From Tepidisphaeraceae bacterium (GTDB lineage: Bacteria > Planctomycetota > Phycisphaerae > Tepidisphaerales > Tepidisphaeraceae), in assembly GCA_035998445.1 (NCBI GenBank), contig DASYHQ010000018.1, positions 1-64,000 on the forward strand: DNA of 64,000 bases. Direction: 5' to 3'. Of this stretch, positions 6,787 to 15,671 are shown one piece after another. Under the pieces are notes generated by a model that saw only the letters and a list, made by a program, of their open reading frames with translations, made no database searches and had not been told where the DNA came from. Positions within the stretch are counted from its first letter, which is position 1; every line of letters begins with the position of its first letter. Both the position numbers and the translations under genes were made by a program.

Positions 6787-7425
6787 TTAAAAGCGGCTCG
6801 ACGCAACGCTTGCCGCGCCGCCGTAGCCATTGGTTCGCCTGGGAATGTTAGAACCCGCCGGAGCCTTGTGGCCGTGGCTGCCGGGCGTGCCGCCAAAGCC
6901 GCTCGGGCGTGGGTTGTCTTTGATGTATTGGTCGCAGGCGGCCTTGACCGCCTTCGCGATGGCCGATTGGTCGGCGCCGGGCTGCAGGTCGAGCGTGGGC
7001 CGCACGTACCGCTCCGCCACGCCCGCGTAATCCTTGCGCGTAGGGTCAGCCAGGTAAACGGCAATCTCGCGGTCGACGGCCTTATCGTGCCGTTCCTGCG
7101 CGAGGTCGCGTTCCAGCGACTCACGCTTCGTGCGCTCGTCGGTGGCGACCTTCTCCCACTCGCCCTTGGCCTCGGCTTCCTTCCGGTCGCGTTCCGCCTT
7201 GTCGGCCGCGGCCTTGTCGGCGGCGGCCTTTTCCCACTTCGTGCGCTCGGCGGCGATGGCCGCGGCGATCTTCGCGTCGGTGTCGTCGGCCTTGGGTGGC
7301 TCAACGGGTTTCCCGGCCGGCTTGTTCTCTCCCTGCGACTCGCCCCCTTCATCGGGCGTGTCGTAATGGATGGAACCCATCAGGCTACGGTGGAACGTGT
7401 ACGGGTTGGGGATTGGCTTGAACAT
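6787..7425 (-). CDS. Phage capsid scaffolding protein
   Basis: 212 aa, start MFKPIPNPYTFHRSLMGS. The middle (residues 50-120) is a long charged coiled coil made of Ala/Lys/Glu heptads (AAIAAERTKWEKAAADKAAA, KATDERTKRESLERDL-like), preceded by an acidic/Pro-rich linker and followed by a Gly/Ser/Pro-rich tail ending SVASSRF. Scaffold proteins characteristically have this design, and the gene lies directly upstream of decoration and capsid genes. It would direct procapsid assembly and be lost before packaging. Strong support from composition and synteny. Confidence 0.8.
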   Translation of the reverse strand: MFKPIPNPYTFHRSLMGSIHYDTPDEGGESQGENKPAGKPVEPPKADDTDAKIAAAIAAERTKWEKAAADKAAADKAERDRKEAEAKGEWEKVATDERTKRESLERDLAQERHDKAVDREIAVYLADPTRKDYAGVAERYVRPTLDLQPGADQSAIAKAVKAACDQYIKDNPRPSGFGGTPGSHGHKAPAGSNIPRRTNGYGGAASVASSRF

Positions 7426-7445
7426 AATTGTTTAGGGGTGAACGG

Positions 7446-8279
7446 TTAGCGTCGATACTCAACGCGGCAACGGCATTGGAAGGAACAGCGGCGCCCACCG
7501 GGCAGGATCATGTCGTCTATCGGAATCCAGCCAGCCTCGGTCAGTTCGACGCAACCGGGCACTTCCGGCGTCCCATCGCTGCAGGACTCGCTCGCGGCGT
7601 CGAGCACGTTGAACGCGAATCGGTAGCCGACGGCGACGTGGGACGCGTACCGCGACGCCTCGTACTGCTGCCGCGCGTCGGCGGCGTAGTACCCCGCCCT
7701 TCGGAGTACCGCGTCAGGATCGGTGTAAGTCCCGTCGGACAACGCCCGGGCGAACACGCCAAGGCGGACCAACGCGAACGCGAGGGCGGCGGCAAGTCGG
7801 CGGTCATCTTCGTCCGTCAACTGCCCCACGCCCCCGCCTGCCACGGCTGCGAGTGCGATTTGGTAAGCAATGAGCGTGTCGCGCATCGCCGATTGCCACT
7901 GCGACAGCGTGATGGACCCAGCCATCATCGCCCGCGTTGTGCGTTCGATCTCGGCGGCCATCGCATCGCTATAAGCGTCGACCGTCGCCTGTACCGCGTC
8001 GGGCAGCACGAGGCGGCGGGTGCCGATGCCGTAACGCTGTTCATCCCGAAGGAACCACCACGCGGGCGGTTGCGGGGGGACGGCTTGGCGGACGGCGTAC
8101 AGCGTGGCGTCAATCATCCCCGCGTATTCGGCGGGCACGGCAGCGGCCCACGATTGGCGGGCGGCGTCACGACGTTGGCCCAGCAGGAACGGCAACAGGA
8201 ATAGCCACTCATCCTCTTCCCGATCGGCCTCGGGCGTGCCGACGATCTCAAGGTCGGGGATGGCGAGGGCTTCGGCCAT
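7446..8279 (-). CDS. Phage head morphogenesis protein (SPP1 gp7 / Mu gpF-like)
   Basis: The start is ATG 8279, overlapping the portal stop in TAATG; the longer open frame upstream is out-of-frame portal sequence. The 277-aa product begins MAEALAIPDLEIVG. It has a helical N-terminal region, and the C-terminus ends with PGGRRCSFQCRCRVEYRR. The C-x3-C-x-C cluster is the hallmark of the minor head / head morphogenesis family and probably binds metal. Such proteins act at the portal vertex during procapsid assembly or DNA injection. Position right after the portal is canonical. Confidence 0.8.
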   Translation of the reverse strand: MAEALAIPDLEIVGTPEADREEDEWLFLLPFLLGQRRDAARQSWAAAVPAEYAGMIDATLYAVRQAVPPQPPAWWFLRDEQRYGIGTRRLVLPDAVQATVDAYSDAMAAEIERTTRAMMAGSITLSQWQSAMRDTLIAYQIALAAVAGGGVGQLTDEDDRRLAAALAFALVRLGVFARALSDGTYTDPDAVLRRAGYYAADARQQYEASRYASHVAVGYRFAFNVLDAASESCSDGTPEVPGCVELTEAGWIPIDDMILPGGRRCSFQCRCRVEYRR

Positions 8280-9799
8280 TACATCTCTTCGGAGGGAATC
8301 GACCCCGGCCCCGCCTTGCGGGCGATGATCGTCTCGACGTCCTCGACCGGACCGCCGGCAGCGACGGTCAACCCGGCCTGCGGGTCGGCCAGCTTGGCGA
8401 GCGCCACACCGTCGGCGATGTCGCGGGTCCGACGGGACGTTTCCAGTTCCACCTGCTTCAGCTGGTCCCACATCGTCTGCGGCAATGCCGCGCGAGGCTT
8501 GAAGCTGCCATGAAGCAACCTGCGACGAAACGCAGCGTCGGCGGCCTGCGCCGTCCCCACGCCCGTACCGTAATTGCTGATGCCCAGCAGGATGCGCCAA
8601 CTTTGGGCGATCCGCAGGGCGTCCCACAGTGAGGCTTCGTAGCGGGCGCGGGCCTTGAGGATCAACTGTTTGACCGGCATCAGCAGGTTGCTGATGGATT
8701 CGCCAGACAGGCCGCTGAGGGCCTTCATGTCGGCCAGGACCATCTCGGGATAGTTCCGCATGAGCTGGCCGATCAACGACAGCCAATACTCGCGGGCCTC
8801 GCCCTGCTGTAGCTGCGGGACGATCGCCTGCAGGAACGGCGTCGGATCGTCCTTCTGTAGCTTGACGTACTTCGCGTAATGGCGGCCCATCATGAAGTTC
8901 TTGGGCGGGTCGCCGGCGCCGGCCGCCAGCCATTCGGGGTAACCGTGGTCGTAGACGCTCCACCCCTGCGCAGTGGCGATGAGGTTGATCCAGTCGATCG
9001 TCTGCCACGCGCCGTAGTGGGCGGGCAGGCCGCGGTCGCTGTCGTCGTCACCGACGTGCATCGCGATGACGATCGGACAGACGCCCAGGCGGTTCACCTG
9101 CTCGGCCGGCGTCAGTCGCTCCACGCCGTCATACTTGAGCGAGAACGACGTTTTCGTCAGTCGTTCCTCAACCTTCACGACCCGGCGTTTCTCGCCCAGT
9201 TCACCGTTGAGGATCTCATAGGCCAGCAGCACGTCGACCGCGTGCCCGCCCTTGTCGGTGTCGTAATCCTTCAGCCGCCTCGGATGCTCGAATTGGATCG
9301 TCACCTTGCGCCGGGAAGGGTCGACGGCATCGTCGCGGGCGACGACGCGCTGAATGCACGTCCCGAGGTTGGCCAGGTAGTTCTGGTAACGCTCCTTGGC
9401 GATGTCCAGTTCCGAGTCCTGCCAGATCGCGGTAATACCATCGCGTAGCGCGTCGCTCGGCGGTTCGCCCTTGGCGTCGTCGGCCAGTTCGATCTCGTCA
9501 CCGAACGCGCCGCTCAGGCACGCTTGATAGGGGTCGACAATCGACTTCGTCGTCACCTGCGCGACGATCTTGGCCGTCTTGTCGTTGTCGTCGGTGCAAT
9601 CCAGCCCGGTCAGGTCCTGGTAGATCGCGTCGAGTAACCCGCCCTCTTGTCGCGTCCGGTAGACGCTGCCGTGGTAACGCAACTTCCACTCGGCGTAATG
9701 GTTCGCCCACGACTGCCAATCCCACAGGAACGGCTGGTCGCGGAACCTCGCACCGTTGTGCATCGCCGTCTCGGTGCCGTAGAAGAGTGGGGAAGGCAT
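8279..9799 (-). CDS. Phage portal protein
   Basis: 506 aa, start MPSPLFYGTETAMHNGARF. The length, helix-rich composition, Trp/Tyr-rich N-terminal stretch (WDWQSWANHYAEWKLRYHG) and long C-terminal helix (SNLLMPVKQLILKARARYEA) fit the SPP1-type portal family, which forms the dodecameric ring at one capsid vertex through which DNA is packaged and ejected. It lies between the large terminase and the head morphogenesis gene, the standard order. The stop overlaps the next ATG (TAATG). I judged the family by size, composition and synteny rather than a signature motif. Confidence 0.82.
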   Translation of the reverse strand: MPSPLFYGTETAMHNGARFRDQPFLWDWQSWANHYAEWKLRYHGSVYRTRQEGGLLDAIYQDLTGLDCTDDNDKTAKIVAQVTTKSIVDPYQACLSGAFGDEIELADDAKGEPPSDALRDGITAIWQDSELDIAKERYQNYLANLGTCIQRVVARDDAVDPSRRKVTIQFEHPRRLKDYDTDKGGHAVDVLLAYEILNGELGEKRRVVKVEERLTKTSFSLKYDGVERLTPAEQVNRLGVCPIVIAMHVGDDDSDRGLPAHYGAWQTIDWINLIATAQGWSVYDHGYPEWLAAGAGDPPKNFMMGRHYAKYVKLQKDDPTPFLQAIVPQLQQGEAREYWLSLIGQLMRNYPEMVLADMKALSGLSGESISNLLMPVKQLILKARARYEASLWDALRIAQSWRILLGISNYGTGVGTAQAADAAFRRRLLHGSFKPRAALPQTMWDQLKQVELETSRRTRDIADGVALAKLADPQAGLTVAAGGPVEDVETIIARKAGPGSIPSEEM

Positions 9800-9808
9800 T
9801 GGATCGGG

Positions 9809-11380
9809 TTAACGGCGGTGGCCGGCGGCTGCGAAGGGGTCGTGCGGGATTGATCGGCCACGGACGGACTTGAAGGCGTCGAGGTCCCAGGGCTTGCTTT
9901 CGTCGGTGAGGAACGCATACGCACCGCTCGCCCCGTCCCCTTGATCGTCGTGCGGCCCCAGCGGGAACGCGATCAACTCTTCAATGAAGTCTTCGTTCCA
10001 TGCGGCGCTTTGCACGAGGAACACGTCGCCACGCTCGCACGCGGCGTTGAACGGGCCCGACCGCGTCAATTTAGAGTTACGGGGAATTCCGGTGAACCGG
10101 GCGTCGAAGCCGTCCAACATCCGCTCAAAGTGCGACTTGACGATCTTTCCGGACGCAGCCCCTTCCTGTTCGATGCGAATGGCCACGTCGCGGCCATCGG
10201 TCATCGCGTATTGCTTGATGCGATCTTCGACCACCTTCGCTGAGACGCGGGCGCGATGAACGTGAAGGATGTAATAACGGCCATCGGCCGTCCGCCCCAT
10301 CTTCACGCCTGCGAGCCAGTCGGGGTCGTCGTTGCCATTCTCGCCCTCGGCGGTAGCGGCCAAGTCCCAGCAGCGGACAACCTTCGTCAGCTGCGGGACG
10401 CGATCAGCCTCGATGACCTTGAACCACTCACGCTTGAAGTAGCCGCCCTCGGGGTCGGTCGGGCGCTGCTGGAAGAGCGCAGACCACGTACGCCCTTGCT
10501 TGCGGAACGTCTCGAAGTGGTCGGCGGTAAACCATTCCTTCCACAAGCGTTCACCAATGGATCGGCCCAGCGGGTCGTCAGCGCGCTCGGCGATGGCCGG
10601 TAGACAGATGACGTGCCACACCTTGCCGTCGCGGCACCCGATCGGCCCCGACTCGCCCGCCCATCGCTCGGGCAGGATGCGCCCGGCCAAATCCTTCTTG
10701 TTCCATCGCGTCTGGACGATGATCTCGAATCCGCCGGGAATCAGGCGGGTCCGCAGATCGTCCTGATAAGCCTCAAGCGTCTTCTTTTGGATCGTCTCGC
10801 TGTCGGCTTCCTCTCGCCCCGCTACCGGGTCGTCGATGATGATGCCGTGCCCGCGGTTGCCGGTCAGACCGGACAGGATGCCGCCGGCCATGAACTCCGA
10901 TCCGTTCGACAGCGACCATTGGTCCGCGGCGCTCGACTCATCGCTGATCGTAGCGCCGAAGATCGGGACATAGCCGGGGGAGCGGACGATCTGCCGGGCC
11001 CTGCGGCCCTGCTTTCGGGCGATGTCGCTGGCGTAGGATGCTAGGATGATCTTGGAGCCAGGCCGCCAACCCATGTACCACGCGGGGAAGACGACGCTGG
11101 TATACGTGCTCTTAGCCGAGCCGGGCGGCATGAACACCATCAGCCGCTGAATCTCACCACGGGCCACCTTTTCCAGATGGTCCAGTAGCAGCAGGTGATG
11201 GGCGGCTAACGTCGTCTCAACCGGCTCGAACAGCCAACCCGTCGGGTCTTCCTCGGCGGGCTTGCCGGGAATGTTGACGGCGTTAGCGAACCCGGTCAGA
11301 GACGCCCGCGCCCGCCGGCGCCTCAGCAGTTCCCGCGCTGCTTCTTGTGGCGATACGGATAAGGTCGTCGTCGCTGGCAC
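9809..11380 (-). CDS. Terminase large subunit
   Basis: 523 aa. Residues 84-92 MPPGSAKST form the Walker A of the packaging ATPase, preceded by a conserved LMVF strand. GIIIDDPV near 179-186 is Walker B with the catalytic acidic pair. The C-terminal nuclease domain shows RCWDLAAT (about 336-343; first metal Asp), RIEQEGAASGK and GPHDDQGDG (distal acidic cluster). TerL pumps DNA into the procapsid and cuts concatemers. The annotated ATG at 11380 overlaps the small subunit by 98 nt, so a start farther in is possible, but no good ATG precedes the conserved LLLLDHLEKV region. Confidence 0.95.
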   Translation of the reverse strand: MPATTTLSVSPQEAARELLRRRRARASLTGFANAVNIPGKPAEEDPTGWLFEPVETTLAAHHLLLLDHLEKVARGEIQRLMVFMPPGSAKSTYTSVVFPAWYMGWRPGSKIILASYASDIARKQGRRARQIVRSPGYVPIFGATISDESSAADQWSLSNGSEFMAGGILSGLTGNRGHGIIIDDPVAGREEADSETIQKKTLEAYQDDLRTRLIPGGFEIIVQTRWNKKDLAGRILPERWAGESGPIGCRDGKVWHVICLPAIAERADDPLGRSIGERLWKEWFTADHFETFRKQGRTWSALFQQRPTDPEGGYFKREWFKVIEADRVPQLTKVVRCWDLAATAEGENGNDDPDWLAGVKMGRTADGRYYILHVHRARVSAKVVEDRIKQYAMTDGRDVAIRIEQEGAASGKIVKSHFERMLDGFDARFTGIPRNSKLTRSGPFNAACERGDVFLVQSAAWNEDFIEELIAFPLGPHDDQGDGASGAYAFLTDESKPWDLDAFKSVRGRSIPHDPFAAAGHRR

Positions 11381-11981
11381 GGTTCACGGTGACGGTTACA
11401 GTGGGGCTGCCCGGCTCTTGCACAATGCCCAGTATGCGGGCCAGCAGTTGCAGGTACGGGGCGGGGTTGTGCGTCTCGATCTGGCGTTCGATGACCGTCA
11501 CCTCGCCGCCCTGCTCGATCCCCCTCTGCTTGTACTTTCGGATCTGGACGAACGCCCCCATCCGCTCGGCCTGGCGCCAGTCGATGACGGGCTGTCCCTC
11601 AGCATCCAGCGTGAGGAACGAACCCATATTCGACGCGGCAAGAGCGGCGGTCATCTCTCGCACCCAATCGGGACTGAGATTGGCGCGGGCCAGGCGACGC
11701 CCTATCGCTTCCCTAACCTTGACAAAACTCAACGTACGGGAGGCGGTCGATTCGAGGTTCCGGCGGTTGTCCGCGGCATAGCCAGCCATCTCGGCGGCCT
11801 TGGTGGCGTTACCGCCAGCGGGGCCAATGATGGCGTCTACGAACAGGCGTTGCTTGACGGTTAGGCCCTCATCGTCCCACGCGCCGTCGTCGACTTCCGG
11901 CCTCGCCTCAACATCCGGCAGCACGTACGGCTTGACTTCCGTGGCCTGTACGAGCTTCTTGGTTGTTCGCTTACCGGCCAC
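11283..11981 (-). CDS. Terminase small subunit
   Basis: 232 aa, begins MAGKRTTKKLVQATEVKPYV. Residues 40-100 show the pattern of the Terminase_2 family: LTVKQRLFVDAIIG, then GGNATKAAEMAGYA (a helix-turn-helix that recognises the packaging site), then a spacing helix (REAIGRRLA). The rest is helical with a beta/Val-rich C-terminus (TVTVTVNRASDDDL). It selects phage DNA for TerL. Overlaps the large subunit by about 98 nt, which is long but common for terminase pairs. Confidence 0.88.
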   Translation of the reverse strand: MAGKRTTKKLVQATEVKPYVLPDVEARPEVDDGAWDDEGLTVKQRLFVDAIIGPAGGNATKAAEMAGYAADNRRNLESTASRTLSFVKVREAIGRRLARANLSPDWVREMTAALAASNMGSFLTLDAEGQPVIDWRQAERMGAFVQIRKYKQRGIEQGGEVTVIERQIETHNPAPYLQLLARILGIVQEPGSPTVTVTVNRASDDDLIRIATRSSAGTAEAPAGAGVSDRVR

Positions 11982-12012
11982 GTCTTCACATCACTTCCAG
12001 GGGGTCGAGGGG

Positions 12013-12243
12013 TCAGGCGACGGCTTCGAGGCGATGGGTACGCACCCGGCCACGGGGGCAATGCCGCTGGCGTTCCAACCGTGGATACTTCGACACGGCG
12101 GCGTGCCAGTGTTGGCGGACGGTTGATTCGTCCTTCTCCATCACGGTGGCCACCTGACGGAACGACGCGCGCTCATGGACGACCAGCAATGCCACGCGGG
12201 CCTGTAGCTGCGTTAATCCCGTCTTCATGAGCACGCGAACCAT
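12013..12243 (-). CDS. Small helix-turn-helix protein (sigma-region-4-like)
   Basis: 76 aa. LTQLQARVALLVVHERASFR followed by QVATVMEKDESTVRQHW reads as a helix-turn-helix of the sigma-70 region 4 / RinA-like type: a first helix with L-Q-R-A-L spacing, then a turn and a recognition helix containing ESTVRQHW. The C-terminus is basic. It lies directly before the terminase genes, where late-transcription activators are often found, so it may turn on packaging and head genes. Either ATG 12243 or ATG 12228 (MKTGLTQ) may be used; no ribosome-binding motif decides. Confidence 0.7.
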   Translation of the reverse strand: MVRVLMKTGLTQLQARVALLVVHERASFRQVATVMEKDESTVRQHWHAAVSKYPRLERQRHCPRGRVRTHRLEAVA

Positions 12244-12324
12244 CTACCAGAGGGACGGGTGCGGGGTATCGTTTGGCGTAAGTACAGCAACCGCAAGGGG
12301 TAGAAAAATTGAATTGGTACACAA

Positions 12325-12696
12325 CTACGGACACATCATGCCCCACCGGTGGCCGGTAGAGTCAATGTCGCGGCGACGCTTGCCCCGCAACCGGGCGATT
12401 CGACGATTGAGACGACGGCGGCGAACGGCAGACATGAGCCCCCACGGGCGGTACTGATTCTGGTACGCGTCGGCTATGTGCCTCAACGGGTATCCGCTGG
12501 TGCGACTGAGCAAGTGAACGTTGTTCAATTCGAGGTATGGCCGGGGCGTGCAGAATGTCCTCATCAACATTTCCCGCGCCCGCGCGAACTCAATACCCGG
12601 CACCAACGGCGACAGCTTCAGCGTCGGGCAACTCGCCGTCGCCTTCATGTAGAGGGTACTATTCAGCCCAAAATCTATCCGAGGCTTTCCGCTCAT
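12325..12696 (-). CDS. Hypothetical basic phage protein, 123 aa
   Basis: The start is ATG 12696 because it overlaps the stop of the 162-aa gene (ATGA); the open frame extends upstream but that part is a shadow of the neighbouring gene. The product begins MSGKPRIDFGLNSTLYMKAT, contains a conserved-looking stretch (FCTPRPYLELNNVHLL), and ends in a very basic tail (AVRRRRLNRRIARLRGKRRR) that would bind nucleic acid. The fold is unrecognised. It sits between the replication module and terminase genes. Confidence 0.6.
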   Translation of the reverse strand: MSGKPRIDFGLNSTLYMKATASCPTLKLSPLVPGIEFARAREMLMRTFCTPRPYLELNNVHLLSRTSGYPLRHIADAYQNQYRPWGLMSAVRRRRLNRRIARLRGKRRRDIDSTGHRWGMMCP

Positions 12697-13181
12697 CCCA
12701 TCACCTCTTTCCGTTCTCCGCGTCCCCAATTCCTTACCTCTTCCACGTCGCTGACCGCCCTGCCCAGAACCTCTTTCGGGTCGATCCGCTCGTCCACCTG
12801 ATCGCCCGTCCGCAGCACGCTGGCCCGGCGCAGGTCCGCAAGCGAATCCCGCTGCTTGTCGCTCAGGGCGGCCCACCACGGCCAGACGCCGACGAACTCG
12901 CGCCGTAGCACGTCCCAGCCGCACCGGCGGGCCTGCCAGTAGGCGTAGTGGTCGAACATCTCGGGCGGTGCCGGCGGCCAGTTGTAGTCCCACGCGATGC
13001 CGAGGAACGCGGCGTAGGGCGGGCGCCACATGCGTTTGGTCATCCGGGCGACGACCAGCCGCTCGTGGCGCTGTCGCTCCTCCCGGGTGGCCTGCTGGCG
13101 TTCGGCGGCCTCCCGATCCTTGCGCAGCTTCTCCAGGCGGCGGATGTCTTTTCGGTTGGCGACGGCTAAGGGGCTTGCCAT
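12693..13181 (-). CDS. Hypothetical phage protein with basic coiled coil and Trp-rich domain
   Basis: 162 aa, begins MASPLAVANRKDIRRLEKL. Residues 8-50 form a strongly basic helix (RKDIRRLEKLRKDREAAE), and the central part is unusually Trp-rich (RMWRPPYAAFLGIAWDYNWP, RCGWDVLRREFVGVWPWWA). The C-terminal third is charged. I do not recognise the family. It is the first gene after the AT-rich island and likely the start of the late leftward transcription unit. The following gene is coupled by ATGA. Confidence 0.65.
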   Translation of the reverse strand: MASPLAVANRKDIRRLEKLRKDREAAERQQATREERQRHERLVVARMTKRMWRPPYAAFLGIAWDYNWPPAPPEMFDHYAYWQARRCGWDVLRREFVGVWPWWAALSDKQRDSLADLRRASVLRTGDQVDERIDPKEVLGRAVSDVEEVRNWGRGERKEVMG

Positions 13182-13364
13182 GCTTCAATTCTACGCTATA
13201 TCTGGGGCGATTCAATTAAAAACCACTAGGGGTGGGGGTTAGGCGGCCTTTTCCTGCCCGTCGTCGCGCGAGTGGTAGACGGATGGGCGGATTTAATCTG
13301 GGTAGTATGAACGAAATCATCGACCGTAAGCATGGTAACCACAGAGAGATATAACAATGTATAT

Positions 13365-13380
13365 TTAATATATACTCATA
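13365..13380. repeat. Left arm of 16-bp perfect inverted repeat
   Basis: TTAATATATACTCATA; its exact reverse complement lies at 13496-13511. The 115-bp spacer contains the second, nested repeat. Confidence 0.9.
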
Positions 13381-13422
13381 TTACTTATTCTCTTTCTATC
13401 TTTCTCTCCCTGAAAACGAGGA

Positions 13423-13457
13423 CACCTACAGACTCTCTGTAAGAGACTCTATAGGTG
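13423..13457. repeat. Nested imperfect inverted repeat (15-bp arms, 13 matches)
   Basis: Arms 13423-13437 (CACCTACAGACTCTC) and 13443-13457 (GAGACTCTATAGGTG) pair at 13 of 15 positions around a TGTAA loop. Likely a protein-binding palindrome or structured origin element. Confidence 0.85.
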
Positions 13458-13495
13458 AGTAGTATTTAATTAATCGGAAAAAGGGAAACGACCCC

Positions 13496-13511
13496 TATGA
13501 GTATATATTAA
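13496..13511. repeat. Right arm of 16-bp perfect inverted repeat
   Basis: TATGAGTATATATTAA, exact reverse complement of 13365-13380. It ends one base before the stop codon of the PrimPol-helicase gene. Confidence 0.9.
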
Positions 13512-15671
13512 TTACGCGGCCACATAAACCGTTGCTGGTGCGCCCCTTGCGGCCTTTTTCTGCGTCTTAATGATTCTAGCATTAATTACTAGCTCGTTCA
13601 GAGCTTCGGTCCGTACGCGGGGCTGCATACCTTGGGTGAGCCGGGACAGCTGCGTGGTGGTGACCCCATCGGCGCCGCCGGTCCGAATTGCTTTCAGTAC
13701 GCGATTGATCTCGCGTCCGAACTCTGACGACGAAACGTTATCTTGAACGGAAATGACGAGTTGGGTGACGAGGTGTTCGACCAGGGCAACGGCGTACGCT
13801 GCCACGTCGGCCGTGACGCGCGGGGAGGTGTACTCAATGCCGCAGGCCAGGATGAGTGCGACCTTGCGAGCATGTTCGACGGCCCGTGACCAAAGGGCGT
13901 CCAGAGAACTCGAGCGATGGGCAGCTTTTTGGTCCCGGCATCGAACGACGAATCGACGGAACTCCGCTTCTGCGTCCGGTTCAAAAGGGACCAGGATGGG
14001 ATGCGTGCGAATAACGGCGTCGATATTGCCAGTGTCAGGCGGTGCCGGCAGCCGTCGGACGTGCCATGCTTTTACCATCGCGAGGATTTCGGAGGGAACG
14101 GCCCCGGAAACAACGTCGTCATGTTCCTTCGGATCCGGGTCATCCGACTCGAAGATGATCATGCGGCCCAGAAAGCCGTCAGCGATCTCGTCGGGGGAGA
14201 GTCCGTCGTACAGTCGCCCTGGGACGGTTGTTCCATACAGGCACACGTTCGGCTGGTCGACCTTCTTTCGCTCGTTGTTCTTTCGGTCCGCGAAGTCTTT
14301 GCCCAGCAGGACGGTGTTAGCGGAAGAGAACATCTTGGTGAGCAGGACCGGAATGGCGCGCTGGTAGTTCTGAGCGTACTTACTCATGGTCGCGCGGATC
14401 ATGTGACCGATCTCGTCCAGCTGAAAAAGAACGGTGGGCTGTGCGTGAACGGTGGAGAACAGCGCAGAATCGGACGCGATGTCCTCGCCGCCAAGGATGG
14501 CGTCGACGATGCCGGCTTCAGCACAGATTTTCTTGATGCACTTTCGCGAATGATCTTTACCCGAGCCCGAAGCCCCTACGCCCAGGCAGTAGATGTTCGT
14601 TCTCAGATCCTGAGCCGTCGCCACCTTTCGGCCCAGCATGGTGCCAAAGAACGCGAGGCTGTTGGCTAAAGCGAATACAGGTTGCGGCTTGTACGCCGTC
14701 GCGTTGATCCAGCGGCAAAGTTCGCCGACAAAACCTGGGGGGTTAAGCAGGTCGGCAGGGAAAGGGGAACGATTCGGGAGCGTGGCCGACGGTTCTATCT
14801 CCGGCTCGCTCACGTACACCACGGCGCCGGGGTTCTTCGTAAGGTGCGTGCGGGCAACGCTCGCCGCCGTGCGGGCGAGTTCGGCAGCGGACAGCGGAGC
14901 AGGGTTGTTCTCGTTCCATCCGTTCAGTTTACGCATGACCTCATGGAGGCTATCACCGGCGGTGATGAACTGCCCGGCCAATGACGCGGCGGCGGTATTG
15001 CGTCCGCCAATAGCAACGGGGGAGCCGTCGGCTTTAACGGGGCCGGCCGTGAAGGCCAGATTGCCTGCCGCCAGCTGACCGATCTTAAGTGAACCGGGGC
15101 AAAGCCAGTCCGGAAGATCGGCCAGCGGCACGTCATCGGGGTGGGACGAGCTTTCCCATTCGTAATGGTTCCCGCTCATGTGCCGACTGGGCGGCGCCAC
15201 GATGTAACCCCCTTCCCCGCGGGCATCGATGCCCGGAGCGATCGCGTTGTTCGAGTTGCGAAAGCCGGGGATGTAGTTGAAAAGCAGGTGACGCCCCAAA
15301 CCGCCGGTTTGTGATTCGGGGGTGTGAGGGAGAAGGCCGTGAGACGTTTCTAACTCGTCCAGGCTCGCGTCGCCGCCATGACGCGGGTCCACGTCGATCA
15401 CGATAAAGGACAGGCCGGTTCGAAGCCCGATGTTGGCGTCCGGCCATCGCGTCCACCATGCGGTGATCTGCGCGGCGTCCGTCGTCGCGTCAGACAATCC
15501 GTTCTTCGTGCGCGGGTGCTTGGCTGGACTGCTGCACTCGCCCTCTTTCTTCCCCTCTGGCCGCCCGCAGCTGCAGCGCAGCTCGCCCGCCTCCCCCACG
15601 GGGTTATGCAGTGGGAAGACGAGCCAGCCGCGAGCGGTGTAGGCTAGTGCGTGTTCAAGCAAAGATCGCAT
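13512..15671 (-). CDS. Phage PrimPol (bifunctional primase-polymerase) with helicase domain
   Basis: 719 aa. The N-terminal 200 residues match the archaeo-eukaryotic PrimPol family: GWLVFPLH near the start, a Cys/His cluster (CSCGRPEG...C...H) that may bind zinc, the catalytic VIDVDPRHGG at 91-100 and GGLGRHLLF at 123-131. The second half is a DUF3987-type SF3/AAA helicase with Walker A GVGASGSGKDH (364-374) and Walker B FQLDEIG. A C-terminal winged-helix-like part follows (GVTTTQLSRLTQ). The protein would prime and unwind phage DNA. Its start overlaps the helicase gene by 17 nt; the AT-rich island lies just downstream. Confidence 0.92.
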   Translation of the reverse strand: MRSLLEHALAYTARGWLVFPLHNPVGEAGELRCSCGRPEGKKEGECSSPAKHPRTKNGLSDATTDAAQITAWWTRWPDANIGLRTGLSFIVIDVDPRHGGDASLDELETSHGLLPHTPESQTGGLGRHLLFNYIPGFRNSNNAIAPGIDARGEGGYIVAPPSRHMSGNHYEWESSSHPDDVPLADLPDWLCPGSLKIGQLAAGNLAFTAGPVKADGSPVAIGGRNTAAASLAGQFITAGDSLHEVMRKLNGWNENNPAPLSAAELARTAASVARTHLTKNPGAVVYVSEPEIEPSATLPNRSPFPADLLNPPGFVGELCRWINATAYKPQPVFALANSLAFFGTMLGRKVATAQDLRTNIYCLGVGASGSGKDHSRKCIKKICAEAGIVDAILGGEDIASDSALFSTVHAQPTVLFQLDEIGHMIRATMSKYAQNYQRAIPVLLTKMFSSANTVLLGKDFADRKNNERKKVDQPNVCLYGTTVPGRLYDGLSPDEIADGFLGRMIIFESDDPDPKEHDDVVSGAVPSEILAMVKAWHVRRLPAPPDTGNIDAVIRTHPILVPFEPDAEAEFRRFVVRCRDQKAAHRSSSLDALWSRAVEHARKVALILACGIEYTSPRVTADVAAYAVALVEHLVTQLVISVQDNVSSSEFGREINRVLKAIRTGGADGVTTTQLSRLTQGMQPRVRTEALNELVINARIIKTQKKAARGAPATVYVAA

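Larger units (their letters stand above)
13216..13511. other. AT-rich intergenic island with nested inverted repeats (candidate phage origin)
   Basis: The 296-nt gap between the PrimPol-helicase stop and the next late gene turns sharply AT-rich from about 13316, unlike the GC-rich phage genes around it. It holds a perfect 16-bp inverted repeat (13365-13380 and 13496-13511) that encloses an imperfect 15-bp inverted repeat (13423-13437 and 13443-13457). The right arm directly abuts the PrimPol stop codon. Position next to replication genes plus easily melted DNA suggests a replication origin. A terminator or late promoter region is possible too; no clear T-run follows either hairpin. Confidence 0.6.

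Noticed and set aside
8280-9008. Longer N-terminus for the head morphogenesis gene
   Set aside because: That part of the frame is an Arg/Gly-rich out-of-frame shadow of the portal gene; TAATG overlap at 8279 marks the real start.
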